Origin: Liquidambar formosana
Taxonomy: Eukaryota; Streptophyta; Magnoliopsida; Saxifragales; Altingiaceae
Reading direction: 5' to 3'
DNA length: 64,000 nt
Assembly (NCBI GenBank): GCA_039720395.1
Contig: CM077831.1
Coordinates: forward strand, 16,174,982 to 16,238,981
Shown: in pieces, positions 41,695 through 54,017 of the stretch
How positions within the stretch are numbered: the stretch's first letter is position 1
Layout: every line of letters begins with the position of its first letter
Notes under the pieces: generated by a model
Seen by the model: the letters and a program-made list of their open reading frames with translations, nothing else
Databases searched by the model: none
Told to the model about the DNA's origin: nothing
Position numbers and translations under genes: made by a program

Positions 41695-42676
41695 TCTGTG
41701 CCCTAAAAAACCCAAATCGAAAACGAAAACGAAAACGACGAGCGCAAGATCAGTGACCAGAGTACAGGGAACTCTAAGTCTAACTCCTAATCAAAACTTT
41801 CCGAGTCTTTCACACCACATTTTCTCGGGAAAATGTAGAGGCTCGAGTACTAAGATGTTCTCAAGAGAGTCAACATATATATACATATATACATATATAT
41901 GTGTGTATATATATATATACGTAGAGGGAGGGGGGAAGAGAGAGAGAGAGAGAGAGAGAGTGATGTTTTTTCTCTCTTGATTTTGTACTATTTTCTTGGT
42001 TTTGGGTTTTGTATGTGACAGCTGAAACAGTTGAAGCTGTTGTTGAGACGTGACGAACCTACGTAAAAAATATAAGAGACCAGATTCACCGGAATGGAGC
42101 TGCCCGAAATGTTCGGGCAGGAGTGTGGGCCGTAAAGAGTGAAGGAATGTGCTAAAATGCCATGTGTACGGTGATAGAAGGGGGGGAGATGAGCTGCCCG
42201 GACAAAAATGGGGCAGGGTGGGTAGATATATGCGGGAGAATCTGTTTTTAGGGCGATGCAGGAGTCGCCGGTCAGCACGTGGACGGGTTTTATCAGCCCC
42301 CAGCTTGGACCTGTGTTGTGTTTACTCCTGGGCCTCTTGAATGCGACTGGGCCACGTCAGCATAAAAAATGATGGGTTCACCAATCAAAAAGTGTGCTCG
42401 GTCTTGCGTAATTTATTATCTTCAAAAGATTTAATAAAAGATTTAACTCAGTTGAATCAATTTTATACATTCTACCCAATTAAAATACGGAGTATATATT
42501 AGTGTTATGATTTTAAAAAAAAGCAGCGTTATTGCCAAAGGAAAGGTTGCTTTCACGGCTGTTTCTTGAAAATTAATATACCCTTTCGAATCCGAAAGAG
42601 AGCGAAAGACAGAGAGAAATTTAAGAGAGAGAAGGTTGGAGAGGTTAAGACTTGAGAGATAAAGGGGATTGAAGCT
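41695..42676. promoter_or_regulatory. 5' flank of the malic enzyme gene
   Basis: The leader and promoter of the minus-strand gene must lie here. A compound AT/TACA and GA microsatellite is at 41,874-41,960. Palindromic 'tgcccgaaatgttcgggca' (42,101-42,119) and a nearby 'tgcccggaca' occur around 42,100-42,205. No confident TATA box can be told from the AT repeat. Confidence 0.35.
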
Positions 42677-42748
42677 ATGGCCACGATCATCACTGGTCAC
42701 TCGCTCGTCGGCGAAAATAGTTACACTATTATATTAGAAACTTTATAA
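42677..42748 (+). other. Possible orphan first exon or chance small frame
   Basis: After a GA-rich leader-like stretch (42,595-42,670), a 23-codon frame begins MATIITGHSLVGENS. The composition changes to AT-rich within 45 bases of the ATG, as if the sequence was cut. No continuation was found. Confidence 0.2.
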
Positions 42749-43039
42749 TCCTCAATAATTTTTATTAAAATTGAACTACTTGAGTGACGAAAATTATTAA
42801 ACAGAGCAATTTGTTTAGGGAGGAAAAATAAATCCGAATATGACCTATTCAATTTCAATGTAGAAATTTTTAGACAAAACTTATACTCTTATACCATGAT
42901 AGATAATTCTTCAAATTCTCCTATATACAAAAATTCATCAAAAAATTACTTGCAATTTTATCATACGAACCAATCAAAGTTGACTAATGATTTTAATTGA
43001 TCAAATAGAGCATCAAACTTTGATTGGCTTATGTGATCA

Positions 43040-43230
43040 AACCACATAGTATTTTGTAATGACTTTTTATATGTGGGATCCTTGAAGAATCCTTTACCCA
43101 AGGGCATAGGTTTTGTCTTAAAATTTATACATTAACTCTTGAGAATGATAAAAAGTTCATCAGTTTACCATTAATGAGGAGTTCCTCAATTCACCAATGA
43201 GGAGTCTTTCATGACAGCCGTACCCTATCG
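43040..43230. mobile_element. Truncated copy of the tagggtaaggctgcc MITE
   Basis: It aligns in order with 25,430-25,589 ('tatgtggga.cc', 'ggtataggcctc'/'ggcataggtttt', 'caattcaccaatgaggag', final 'acagccgtacccta'). The left end is missing. Confidence 0.6.
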
Positions 43231-44035
43231 TTGAAGGCAAAGTAAAAGTGTCTTGTTGGGAGAAATTAACGTTTCTCTACCACACATATAACGATTAACA
43301 CGAAAGAAAAAAAAAATTAAAGAAGAAAGAATACAGAAATTTACGTGATTTCCTCTAGTTGAAGTACGTCCACGGCACACACACAATTCCACTATACTTT
43401 GAGGCAAAAAAGAGTACAAGATACAAAAATTTCTGACAACCCTCTATATATGACGCTCGTAGTAATTAGGGTTAACATAGAATTATGAGAAAATACCTAA
43501 AATACCCCCTTGAAACCCCTTGGGGGACTCCCCCAAACGCTCCAGGCCACCAATATCATCAAACTCTACACACCACAACATGTCTCTACGGAAATTTTGA
43601 ACCCAAACATGAGTACGATGTCAATGCTTTGCAATTCAACATGGAATCTTAATTAATAGGAAATAAAAATTAAAAAACGCATACATAATTTCCTTTCAAA
43701 TTTGTTTCCATAACTAAGATTTAATTTTTTGTCCAGCATAACCAATTCACTATCATCTAATGGCCCTGTGGGCTAACGTTTTGCAAGCCTGAGTGTCAAA
43801 CTGTACACCACGTTTCTCCATGAGGATGGAATTATAAGCCTGCATCCATATGATCGCTCCACATTATATTGGAAGATTAATGATGTATTTGTCCAAATAG
43901 GTTGTCCAAAATTTTTTTACACACGTGATGTTGTAGTTGGACGGACCAATAAAAAAAATTCATTAAAAAATAATTATTCATAATAGATGAGTGACGACGG
44001 ATGTTACATTATTTGAACAAGCAGTTTTAGATAAA
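43231..44035. other. Intergenic, nothing recognised
   Basis: AT-rich sequence with a short 'ccccttgggggactccccc' palindrome near 43,516. No coding frame is supported. Confidence 0.4.
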
Positions 44036-45220
44036 CTAGTTGGTGCCCACGTGCAACGCACGTGAAAGTATCTAATTGATAGATTTGTTTTTCTTTCAAA
44101 GGAAAATATATGTTGATTTAACAAATTTAAATGTCAGATATGCGCCAAATGTTTTATCTTAAGAAAATACTACTTCACTCATATTTTATCCTATCAATTT
44201 ATGCATTAAAATCATAAGAATATGATAAATGCATTGAATAAAAATCTATGTAAACTATACAGTTTCGGTAGGTAGACTATCCATAACTTATGAGAAATTT
44301 TTTTTTTATCATTTAAAAAAAAAAAAAAGGTAGAGCAATCGCTATATTTGATGTTATAGGATCAATTCTTGGAAATTCATGAATTGCTACTATTTTGAAT
44401 TTCTATTCTTATATGTAATGATGACCATTACTAAAATATTATCTAAAATTTCTTGAATTCTCTAATATCGAATTTGATGCCCATATAGAACCTAATAAAA
44501 AATTCAAACTACACAACTATTGCTAAAATGTTATCAAAACAAACCTATAATCATAAAAATAATACGAAGTAATATTAATTAAAATCTCACCAAGCACACT
44601 CACGGTTAAGACTCTCATTGAACCAAATTGGAACGTGCTTGTACGCACTTTCACTTAATTTGCTTGGTTGTCTTCGATAGAAGAGTGTGGAAAACGAACC
44701 ACGAACCAATAGAGTTAAAAGGGAGGAAAAAAAAAAATGAAGAAGAAGAAGAAATAAACGAATATTGTTCATATTACGTGTTAATTAAAGAATCAGTGTT
44801 ATAGAGAAAGACTTCCTATCAAAGACGTTACAAAGAAGGATTTTCTAAAGACATATTCTTGTGGTTGAAGAGTAATTTGCAATTATTAATCTTTTTAATG
44901 CATCTTTTTTCTTGTTTTATTTAATTATTATAAGAATTATAGTTTCCTCAGAATTCTTATTAAGGTACGTGTTTTATATTGCTATATTTCCTATATATGT
45001 AGAAGGGTGGTTTGGTTTTATTTAATTCTTATAAAAATTATAGTTTCCTTAAAATTCTTATTAAGGTATATGTTTTATATTGCTATATTTCCTATATATG
45101 TAGAAGGGTAGTTGTGTATTTAAAAATTAAAATAAGAGTATATTAGTCAATCAAAAGTTTTTCTCCCATTCATCTTTTTATAGGTAGTGTATGTATGTAT
45201 ATATATATAGGTAGTATAGA
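44036..45220 (-). mobile_element. Non-autonomous Helitron
   Basis: On the minus strand the element starts TCTATACTAC at 45,220, preceded by A. It ends with a hairpin (cacgtgcgttgcacgtg, 44,048-44,064), a spacer of about nine bases, and CTAG at 44,036 followed by T. Insertion between A and T, a 3' hairpin and a CTAG end are the full Helitron signature. No Rep/helicase frame is present. Same broad type as 5,387-6,231. It contains a 98-bp tandem duplication. Confidence 0.8.
44916..45112. repeat. ~98-bp tandem duplication inside the Helitron
   Basis: Both copies run 'tttatttaatt.ttata..aattatagtttcct' to 'cctatatatgtagaagggt' with few differences. Confidence 0.85.
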
Positions 45221-45558
45221 TATAGATAGATATTTTGAACAGTACAATTTAACACTTTACGTATAAGATATGAGGAAGGTGGTATATCATTTAGCACATC
45301 TTTCCAAAGAAAAATAAAAAGGGAAGAAAATGTGTATCAGGCGGTGTTTGGAGGATCATTGGGTGCTGCTAGGTGGAGAAATTCAGAACTTAGGGGTTGC
45401 CACATGGTTAAAAATAATGAAATGAGTAAAAATTCAAATAAATAAAACACTTTAACCATGTCAACCAATTTCTCCCGTGATTTTTTGATTTATATTTTTT
45501 TTGGCACAGTTGGTGTTGCAGGGTTTGAACCTCTAATTTATTATAATCTTATTTTTTA

Positions 45559-45828
45559 CTCCTTTTTTCTCACAAAGATAGATCAGGTTTGATAAATCAC
45601 AGAGTTTAAGAAAAGGTCATCATTGCATTGACTTGTATTAATTAAACTTCATCTTTCCAAAAATACCCTCAACATTTTTGTATTGGGTTTGTGTTAAAAG
45701 TTATTATTGAAATAACAAAGGGTATTATAGGAAACTTATAAAAATAATGATTTGACTTTTCAAAGTGGACAAACATTTTGAGACAAAAAAAATTACAAAT
45801 ATGACCTATCTTAATGGGACAGATGGAG
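45559..45828. mobile_element. Intact Stowaway-like MITE
   Basis: Starts ctccttttttctcacaaaga, ends gacctatcttaatgggacag then atggag, with TA on both sides. The termini are an imperfect inverted repeat. It is the intact reference for the interrupted copy at 17,179-20,409. Confidence 0.7.
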
Positions 45829-47018
45829 TACTATACCCTCCTTCACAACTAGGCTAACCCTAATGACTTTCCTTGTGATTATATTTCACATCGTGGGATT
45901 GTGAAGCCAATCATTAAAGGAAACTAAGCAAGCAAATTGGATTTTTTAAAAAGAAAGTGGGAAGCTGTTTAATTTTACGTGGGTGATTGGGTCAAAATTC
46001 GCCTACAATAATTGCAGCTGCGGAAACCATGCGTGGTGTTGATGCATTGCATTCTAAGTCAATCAAAATGGAATTGGATTCTGGAGAAGAATTATTTTTC
46101 TAGTCTGATTCTCAATTGTCCATTGGAATTCAATTCTCTTCTAGCAGTCAGTAGTGACTGTATTTTTCGCCTTCCCCGCTAACATACACGCAGGGAATTA
46201 TTCTCCCCCGAATGGTGCCTCTGCATTCTTGATATTCTCTGCCATTAGGGGGGAAAAAATGATTCTAATAATAATAAATCCTGTTAGGGCATCAAATCTA
46301 TCATTGTCTGCTTCCTTCCTGATTTCATCTCCTATATGAATCTCTAGAAAGATCTGTTTGGGCTTTTGACGTGCCAAACTTTGTTCCATCGTACAGGAAA
46401 TAGGAAGGAGCCTGCCCTAAAATGATGCACGTTATGAAGAAGCACTCACAAGTCACAAGTACACTTTTTCCTTTTTTCAGACAGCTTTCTGTCTACTCCT
46501 ATCACTTAACAATAAATAAATAAATAAATAAATAATAAAAATATCTCTATAATTTGATATATATAACAACATATCACGTATCTAGCAAAAAAATTTCTAC
46601 TATTCTCATTAAAATAATAAAATAATTATAATATTTTAAATTATAAAAGTTTTTAGATTTTGTAATTTCTATAGTAAAAATACTTTTTAATGGTTTGAAA
46701 TATTTTATTTTAACAATAATAATGATCCCAAGGTCATTTTGCTTATTATATTAACCACATCACCATAACACCTGAATAGTTTAGCGCCACTTTGTTCAAT
46801 TTTAAAGTTGTGGGTAATGGAGTAATTAAAATTGACATATAATCTAAGGGGGGGGGGGGGGGTTTTCAATAATTTACTTAAAGAATGGCTCCTTTATAGT
46901 TGGAGTAATTCTCCCATCACTACATAAAACAAATTTCAATGAATGTGTCTTGATTTTGTTAAGCACTGGGACCCTCATGTGGTAGGTTCTATACAAAATA
47001 AAATAAAATAAAATAAAA
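45829..47018. other. Intergenic with simple repeats
   Basis: Contains AAAT repeats (46,512-46,535), a G(14) run (46,849-46,862) and AAAAT repeats (46,995-47,017). Frames of about 60 residues at 46,154-46,389 on both strands are not supported as genes. Confidence 0.4.
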
Positions 47019-47404
47019 GGTAAATTGCAAATAACCTTTAAAGTATGGGGGTCAGCAGATAACCTTCTTTATGTTTTAATTTTATTAATATACCCCAATA
47101 TGTTTTAATTTTTGTCAATATGCCTCACTGTCACTCGCCGTTAATGAAATTTGACGAAAATTAGTCACATGGCTACTCACATGACATCATTAACAGACCT
47201 GTGTTATCCAAAATGTTTTTGACTCTTCTGCAATCGTCGGAACCCTCGCCAACATCATGGCTAACTAGGTGGCCATCGACGATTGATTTCGTCTTCCAAC
47301 TGAATTAGGGAGCACATTGGTAAAATTAAAATATAAAGAGGTTATCTGCTGACCCCCATACTTCAGGGTTTTATTTTTATTTTTATTTTTTTTGTAATTT
47401 ACCC
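47019..47404. mobile_element. Foldback element, ggtaaattgc type
   Basis: Left ggtaaattgcaaataacc and 'gtatgggggtcagcagataacc' pair with right 'ggttatctgctgacccccatac' and gtaatttaccc. The target lies in an AAAAT repeat, so the duplication cannot be told from the repeat. The 386-bp unit has no coding frame. Confidence 0.85.
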
Positions 47405-48031
47405 TAAAATAAAATAAAAAATGTCCAGAATCAAAGGTGGGTTTTACTTTTCATTTGTTCTTTTATTTTATTTTTCCCGAAAATTATTTTTATCTTGACT
47501 TAAATAACCCCAATTATTTAAGTTCCATTTGTGACATTGGTAAACTCCATACTTAAAACAATGTTCTTGTGGGAAGGTTGTTCAGAATTTGGTACCAACC
47601 GACTATGAGCTACATTGTTCAAGATTAGAAGGTCCTACGTACGAAAATTGAAGTGATATTGAGTGAATTATTCTCCAAACATGCCTTCGATTTCACACGT
47701 ACTTTAGGCTGGTAAGTGATTTAGATACTGTCACATTATAAATTTATAACCTAGGTAGTCAGATTATAATTTCCCTGGACCATACTTCGGATATTAGAAC
47801 TCCAAAAAAAAAAAACAAAAAAAACAAAAAAAAGATAAAAGAAAAACAAAACCCATAATTTAGTCAAACTATGATTTCCCATTTGAACAATGCCATTTTT
47901 AATAGAATTTTGACTTTGGCAGTAGTCAGCCGAGTCGGAACTACTAATGACCCAGGGAAAATTGGCCCTTTTGGATCCTTTTATTTATGGGTAAAATGCA
48001 ATAAACCCCCTCTTATTATTATCAATTTTTT

Positions 48032-48155
48032 ACTTTACCCCCCTCTATTTTAAAAGTGAACAAAAAACCCCTTATACTCTTCCAGGGGGTTACACTTTAC
48101 CCCCCTCTATTTTAAAAGTGAACAAAAAACCCCTTATACTCTTCCAGGGGGTTAC
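48032..48155. repeat. 62-bp tandem duplication in the left MULE terminus
   Basis: Copies at 48,032 and 48,094 (actttacccccctctatttt ...) are nearly identical. The right terminus has only one copy. Confidence 0.9.
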
Positions 48156-48383
48156 GGTGTTAACTAGTGAATGAAAAGTCAAATTTACCCTTGATTTATA
48201 TATATAAAACGATGCGTTTTGGTTGGGGCATTGCTCCCAAAATGCCGGCTCATCCAGTTGCCGGAGTCACCGCGGCAACTCTCTCTCTCCTTTTGGTGAC
48301 CGACTGGTTATGCTTCACCTTGAACTAAGCACAACCCACTTGAGAATCCCAGTAAGCTCGCCGCCAGCAAGCTTTTTCTTTTG

Positions 48384-48503
48384 GGTGTTGTAAACAAGAA
48401 ATCATGCCTATCTCATTTAGAAGTTCACGATTCCTTGACTTGATTTTGATGAGAATTGCTTCACAACAATTATGGTACCATCAGACAATAAACCCTTGTA
48501 AAC
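48384..48503 (-). pseudogene. Captured receptor-like kinase exon fragment
   Basis: The minus-strand frame reads VYKGLLSDGTIIVVKQFSSK and then SSQ. After a one-base loss it continues NRELLNEIGMISCLQHP. This is the N-lobe of a leucine-rich-repeat receptor-like kinase (usually VYKG..SDG..IAVKQLSSKS.QGNREF.NEIG.IS.LQHP): the ATP-site Lys in VKQ and the helix-C Glu region are present. The rest of the kinase is absent, the frame is shifted, and it lies between MULE TIRs, so it is a captured fragment. The neighbouring 48,507-48,850 holds four degenerate ~80-bp repeats beginning 'gttt.cttcat...gatcaa'. Confidence 0.8.
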
Positions 48504-49060
48504 AGTTATAGTTTGCTTCATAAATTGATCAACACGCCCCCCACCCAAAAAAAGAAATAGTAGAGAAATAAAGGGGACCGCCACAACCATTCCGAGAAAG
48601 CTTGCCGGCGGCAAGCTGGTTTACTTCATACATCGATCAAGCCCAAAAAAAAAGTAGAGAAATGAAGGGGAAGCTCGACACCGGTAAGAGGTGTTGTTCA
48701 TATAATGATCCAAGTCCCAAAACAAAACAAAAAGCAAAAAAACAGAGGAGAAGTTACCGCCGGCGGGAGGCCAGTGTTGTTCATATGATGATTAAGCCCA
48801 AACAAAACAAAACAAATAAAAAAAAAAATGCAGAGAAAATAGTAGTCATCACTATGCCTGTTCCGTCAAAACCACGCCACGTACCCCGTCAAACCACCAC
48901 ACGTACCTTGTCAAAACCCTACAACCCCAATTGAACCACGGCTCTTCCCTCTCGCCATCACCACCACTATAATTCCGCCACCACCACTATAATACAAAAA
49001 ACCCCCAATGTAATTCCAAAGAAACCCCCACCCCATGGTTTTTTTTCCTTTTTTTTTTTT

Positions 49061-50527
49061 GGGCAAACTACATATTAATGTCACTAACTTTACCCCAAAT
49101 TTCAATGTGGTATATAAACTTTTAATTTGTCCAATTTAGTGCACTAACTATACATTAGTGTTTCAATGTGGGTAAACAAGGGACGGCCGTTTAGTTTACT
49201 AACGGAGACCTCACGTGGCGCTAACGTGGCGATCCACGTGGCGCTAACGTGGCATCCCTGGTGGAATCTCCCCAGGAGAAATTACATATTAGTGTCACTA
49301 ACTTTACCCCAAATTTCAATGTGGTACATAAACTTTTAATTTGTCCAATTTAATGCACTAACTATACATTAATGTTTCAATGTGGATAAACATGGGACGA
49401 CTGTTTAATTCACTAACGAGGACCTTATGTGCGCTTACGTGGTAGCCCATCTGCCACCGATGTAGCAACCCTGGTGGAGTCTCCATCAAAGCTGTTTCGA
49501 CGAACCCATTCATAGTCAGAAATGATAGAGCATAGGAAACCCCATCTTCCCTCCCATTTCCATTTTCCATTTTCCATTTCCCTTTTCCCTTTCCCAACAT
49601 ACGTAATTACAATCCCTTCTATCTGAAGAGAAGAAAGGCTACTATTGAAAGTAGGAAGATATTCACCATGTCTTCCACTACTGCCACCACCACCACTATT
49701 GCCACCATGGAAAGACAGACACAGGTGCCACTTATGTGATATGAGAGTCTCCCTCTTCCCCCATTCTTCTCCACCCTTATTGCCACATTAACGACTTCCT
49801 CAAAGAAATGGAGTTTTCCCTCTCCTCTTCTCCCTAACCCTAATTCCACCTTCTATCCTTTCTCTATTCTCTCCCCTCCCCAAACTCGCGCGTCGTCCCC
49901 CACCCCTACCACCATTCCCGAAGATAATCTTTACCATTCTTCAGATCAGTTCGTAGTCGATGTGGAAGCAAAGTAGCCCTTGCGTCCCCCACTCCCACCA
50001 CCATTCTCACTCTTGGGTCAGAAGCCCTAGATCATAAGGGGTTATCAATGTAAGCAATCTCTCAGATGCTGCGCACGTGAGATGCAAATGGTGGGAAAAA
50101 ATGGGGAGACTCCACCAGGGATGCCACATCAGTGCAAGATGGGCCACCACGTGAGGGCACATGAGGTCCCCATTAGTGAAGTAAATGGTCGTCCCATGTT
50201 TACCCACATTAAAACACTAATGTATAGTTAGTGAATTAAATTGGACAAATTAAAAGTTTATGCACCACATTGAAATTTGGGGTAAAGTTAGTGACACTAA
50301 TATGTAATTTCTCCTGGGAGACTCCACCAGGGATGCCACGTCAGCGCCACGTGGATCGCCACGTCAGCGCCACGTGAGGTCTCCGTTAGTAAACTAAACG
50401 GCCGTTCCTTGTTTACCCACATTGAAACACTAATGTATAGTTAGTGCACTAAATTGGACAAATTAAAAGTTTATACACCACATTGAAATTTGGGGTAAAG
50501 TTAGTGACACTAATATGTAGTTTGCCC
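49061..50527. mobile_element. Foldback element nested in the Pack-MULE (middle layer)
   Basis: Left gggcaaactacatattaatg and about 210 further bases are mirrored with over 90% identity by the right arm (50,317-50,527) ending catatgtagtttgccc-type sequence. It lies in a T-run, giving T-rich flanks on both sides. The arms hold 'cacgtggcgctaacgtgg'-type repeats near their inner ends. Confidence 0.85.
49274..50315. mobile_element. Second foldback of the same family (inner layer)
   Basis: The left arm from 49,274 (aggagaaattacatattagt, about 210 bp) is mirrored by the right arm ending at 50,315 (ctaatatgtaatttctcct). Both arms are 80-90% identical to the arms of the enclosing element. It is either an insertion of a sister copy exactly at the inner border of the outer arms, or a TIR that was doubled on both sides. 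The spacer (49,490-50,100) has pyrimidine-rich simple sequence and no gene. Confidence 0.75.
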
Positions 50528-51275
50528 CTTTTTTTTTTTTTTTGGCTTCATTGCAGGAAAAATGTTGGGCAACCCACTTCAAAGGTTTGCCATGGCGATA
50601 AATGCAGTCGTGGGACAAACCCATTTGAACTGGCAGCTTGCGGCCATGGCTGATAGACGGGAAACCCCATGGACGAAACCCACGTGTGGACAACGGCGAC
50701 GATGGTGGTATGGAAGGTTAGGGTTCGAAAGATAAGAGCTAATTGTCGGTGGGGAGGATTTGAAGAACACCCATAATTGGTTCGATTCACGCTGCTGGAA
50801 GAGAAAAAGGGGAAGAATTCAGATCTGGAGCAATCAACCCTCAGCTACCCTTATGTTATCCAATTAGCCAAATAATATGTTGTATATAAATTCAAATTAA
50901 ATTCGATATTAAATAAAAAAATAAAAAAGCAGAAGGAAGATGAGTACGTCGGAGTGGCAGCCATCGTCCCCGGCGAGCTTGGCAAGACGAGAGAGACGAA
51001 GACCAATTCTAACTATTACTCAACGAGCAAAACCGTCACTCCGGTATGGATAAGGGTATTTTTGTCTTAAAGATGATAAACACTATCACGTGCCAAGCAC
51101 ATGACACTATACCGTTACTTTTCCTAACGGTAGATAGACGGTAAGGGGTAAATTGTCAAACCTAGTTAATGTAGGGGGTTTTTTGTTCACTTTTAAAATA
51201 GAAGGGGGTAAAGTGAAAAATGGGTAATAATAAGAGGGGGTTTATTGCATTTTACCCTTTATTTATTTATTTAAG

Positions 51276-52108
51276 GAGAAATTAGCGAAAAGTCTATTTT
51301 TATAGGACTTATAGAGGCATAAGTCTATGCAGCAAACTTTTGCAGCCATAAGTTCACTTTTAAATAAAATGAGCTTACTTTTATAACTGTAGTAAATACA
51401 TAAAGTCAAGTTTACCCTTAAGTGTTATTTTTTGTTTTCAAATTTTAAAATGACATAACTTTTAATCTAGATATCGATTTCCAATAAAATTTATATATTT
51501 AAACTCTATTCGTCGAGCTTTTCGAAACAAGACCCATGATGAAAATAAAATTATGTATTAAAAGAAAAATAGTTACATTGATTACATATTTACATGTATC
51601 GGTTTTAAAATAAATAAACATGTAACTATTTTAATGTGGATTCAATTTTGCACAATTTCCCATGCAAAATTATTAAATTTATTAGATGTAACTATTGAAT
51701 CAATTAAATTGATGTGTTTGAAACTAAAAATTTGTAAGATTTAAATATTTTGTGGCCAAAATTCAATTACAATTGACTTAAAAATAATTTTTTTCATGTA
51801 ACTATTTTTCTATACATACTTCAATTACAAGTAGATGTTTGCCCATATTTAATTAATTTTTTTTTTTTTTTTTTGGGAAAGATTAGGAAAAAGACTCATG
51901 ATGAATATAAAATTATGTATAAAAAAATATTAAAAAAAACAGTTACATTGATTATATGTAACTTTCTAAGAGGAACCTTTTGTTACATAATACAAAGGGG
52001 TAATATTGTCTGAAAATATCTAAGAGGGACCTTTGGCTACATAATATTTTATAATAGACTTATGGCTGCACAAGTCTAACTTTATAGACTCGTGGCCAAA
52101 GTCCCTAT
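51276..52108. mobile_element. Old foldback element
   Basis: Left 'gacttatagaggcataagtctatgcagc' and right 'tagacttatggctgcacaagtct' form degenerate inverted ends, with more patches inward ('acccatgatgaa'/'actcatgatgaat' occur as direct repeats). The interior is very AT-rich with no gene. Confidence 0.5.
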
Positions 52109-53029
52109 TATTTAATGGGTAAGATCAAGGACTCATGTAAAACATTTCATTTTTGCACCTCAGTTAATTCTTGGTCAAATGGTGGGTGGAGCATGGTTAT
52201 GTCAGCCTATTGTAAATACCGGTGGATCTACCCCTTATTTAATAATTATACCTATATTTTTTGGCTATTCATAAATTTGGCCCTTGGCATTTTCTTTTTT
52301 AATTTTTATCTGTGTCCTCATTTTTCATACTTTTGCAGATTGTAAGTTAGTAAGTCACAAGAACATTCTTTGGTATTTTGAATTAAAAAAAAAAAAAATT
52401 TCTAAAAAACAACCAAAATTTGGCTCTTCAGAATTAATTTTGTGACTGTGCCACTAGCAGTAGTGCTCGTTCTAAGCACATTCAATCAAGCTCCCGTTCC
52501 ACTTGAAGGAACCTTGTTAATTCTAATTTGTAAATATAAAAATTAAAAGTTGCCATCCATGGAAGATTTGATAACTTACAGGGACTAGGGTTTAGTTTGC
52601 CTATAAAATACACCTTTATAAGCCATGAAAATAGTGAGAGATATCAAAGCATTCCTAGGTTTTTTTCCCTTTTTTTTTTTCTTTTTTAAAAAGAAATTTA
52701 AAAAACCCAAGTTGTTGTGCCTCCTTTGAGAAGAAATTATTGATCATTTGCAGAGGTTGTGAGTAATTATAATGTTATGTTTGGATAAGAAATTTGTAGA
52801 TGGAATTTGTAAAAAATTTATAAGAAATTTTTTTTATAAAAATTTTACAAATTTTATTTCAAAGATAAATTTAATCTAGAGATTCTTTATCCGAACATAG
52901 CGTAAGGCTTTAGGCCGAGTGTTATTTGACTGTTAAATCAATGGCATGTTCTATAATTTATGAGATTAGGTTCATTACAGTTCTTTCTTTCTTTTTTTTT
53001 TTTTTCCTTTATTATTATTAATATTATTA
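52109..53029. other. Intergenic, AT-rich, nothing recognised
   Basis: Poly(A), poly(T) and ATT runs. A short inverted repeat 'ataagaaatttgtaga...gattctttatccgaacat' near 52,786-52,899 may be a small MITE. Confidence 0.35.
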
Positions 53030-54017
53030 GGGGTAAGCTATTGCCACCACTCAAAATACTCTAAACTCCCCACTAATTAAATCCTTGCAAATATTACTGA
53101 AAGCCCCCCCTATATTCCTAAAATACCCTTAATAAAAAATTCTTTAAACATTTTTTCACCCTACCCCAAAACTGTTCGGTTACTTAAAACCGAACATCTC
53201 TTATTTGTTTGGACCTATTAGTAAAAACAAAGTATATATGTTTGAACCTATTAATAAAAACAAAGTATATATGTTCGGCTTTATAGAAAAAAACAATATA
53301 AAAACATTCAGACCTTTTAAACCGAACATTTCTTATTTGTTTTGACTTATAAACACGAATACTCAAAATTCATTCACAGTTAAATAAATGAACAATTCTC
53401 AATTATTGTATAGTTAAGTTGTTTAGTGTTTTAAAACGGAACAACACAAGCTTGTTCGGACTCCTACAGGTAAACAATATATATCCATTTGTTCGGAGTT
53501 ACATAATTGAACACTATCCATTTGTTCGGAGTTGGGAAACGGAATCAAATAATTTTGTTCGGACTTAAAAGTCGGAACGCATTAAAAGAGTTCGGTGTTA
53601 AATAAATGAACATTGTAAACATATTCGGAGTCGAGAAACCGAACAAGACAAAATTCAGCATACCAAAAACTTAAGTTAAACTCGATTAAAAGTGTATAAA
53701 TACTTACCTTTTAGTTGCTAATATCATCTCTATCAATGCTTTTCTTGTCCATTATTAAATATAATATGAGAAACACTAATTTTTTATATAAATATGGATT
53801 TAGTGTCAAGGTTGTTAGGGTTTGTGAGAGCATGGAGTCTATAGATGGTGTAGTGTTTTTGGAGTTGGGGGTAGAGTGGGGTGAGGATAGGAAATTCTTT
53901 GAGTCTTTAAGTAGACATGTCCTTATTGGTAAATTTACATTTAGATATAAAGAATTTAACAAATTATTTTAAATAATGGGGGGCTTAGAGTATTTTGAGT
54001 GATGGCAATAGTTTGGT
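53030..54017. mobile_element. Foldback element with internal GTTCGG/CCGAAC hairpin array
   Basis: The 40-bp ends (left ggggtaagctattgccacca, right mirrored 'gatggcaatagtttgg') share the core cactcaaaatactctaa. Between 53,170 and 53,660 at least eight units of the form gttcgg - 8 to 16 bases - ccgaac/ggaac repeat every 35-60 bp. An 85-residue frame at 53,715 shows no known domain. ATT-rich flanks hide any duplication. Confidence 0.65.

Larger units (their letters stand above)
47989..51257. mobile_element. 3.3-kb Pack-MULE containing a nested foldback pair
   Basis: The left TIR (47,989 to about 48,085) starts gggtaaaatgcaataaaccc. The right TIR (51,165-51,257) is its mirror, ending gggtttattgcattttaccc. 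The 9-bp tttatttat is perfect at 47,980-47,988 and 51,258-51,266, though in a TTTA-rich stretch. Just inside the left TIR a 62-bp segment is tandemly doubled (48,032-48,155). The interior carries a receptor-kinase exon fragment (48,384-48,503) and a 1.47-kb foldback element. No transposase is seen. Confidence 0.85.
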
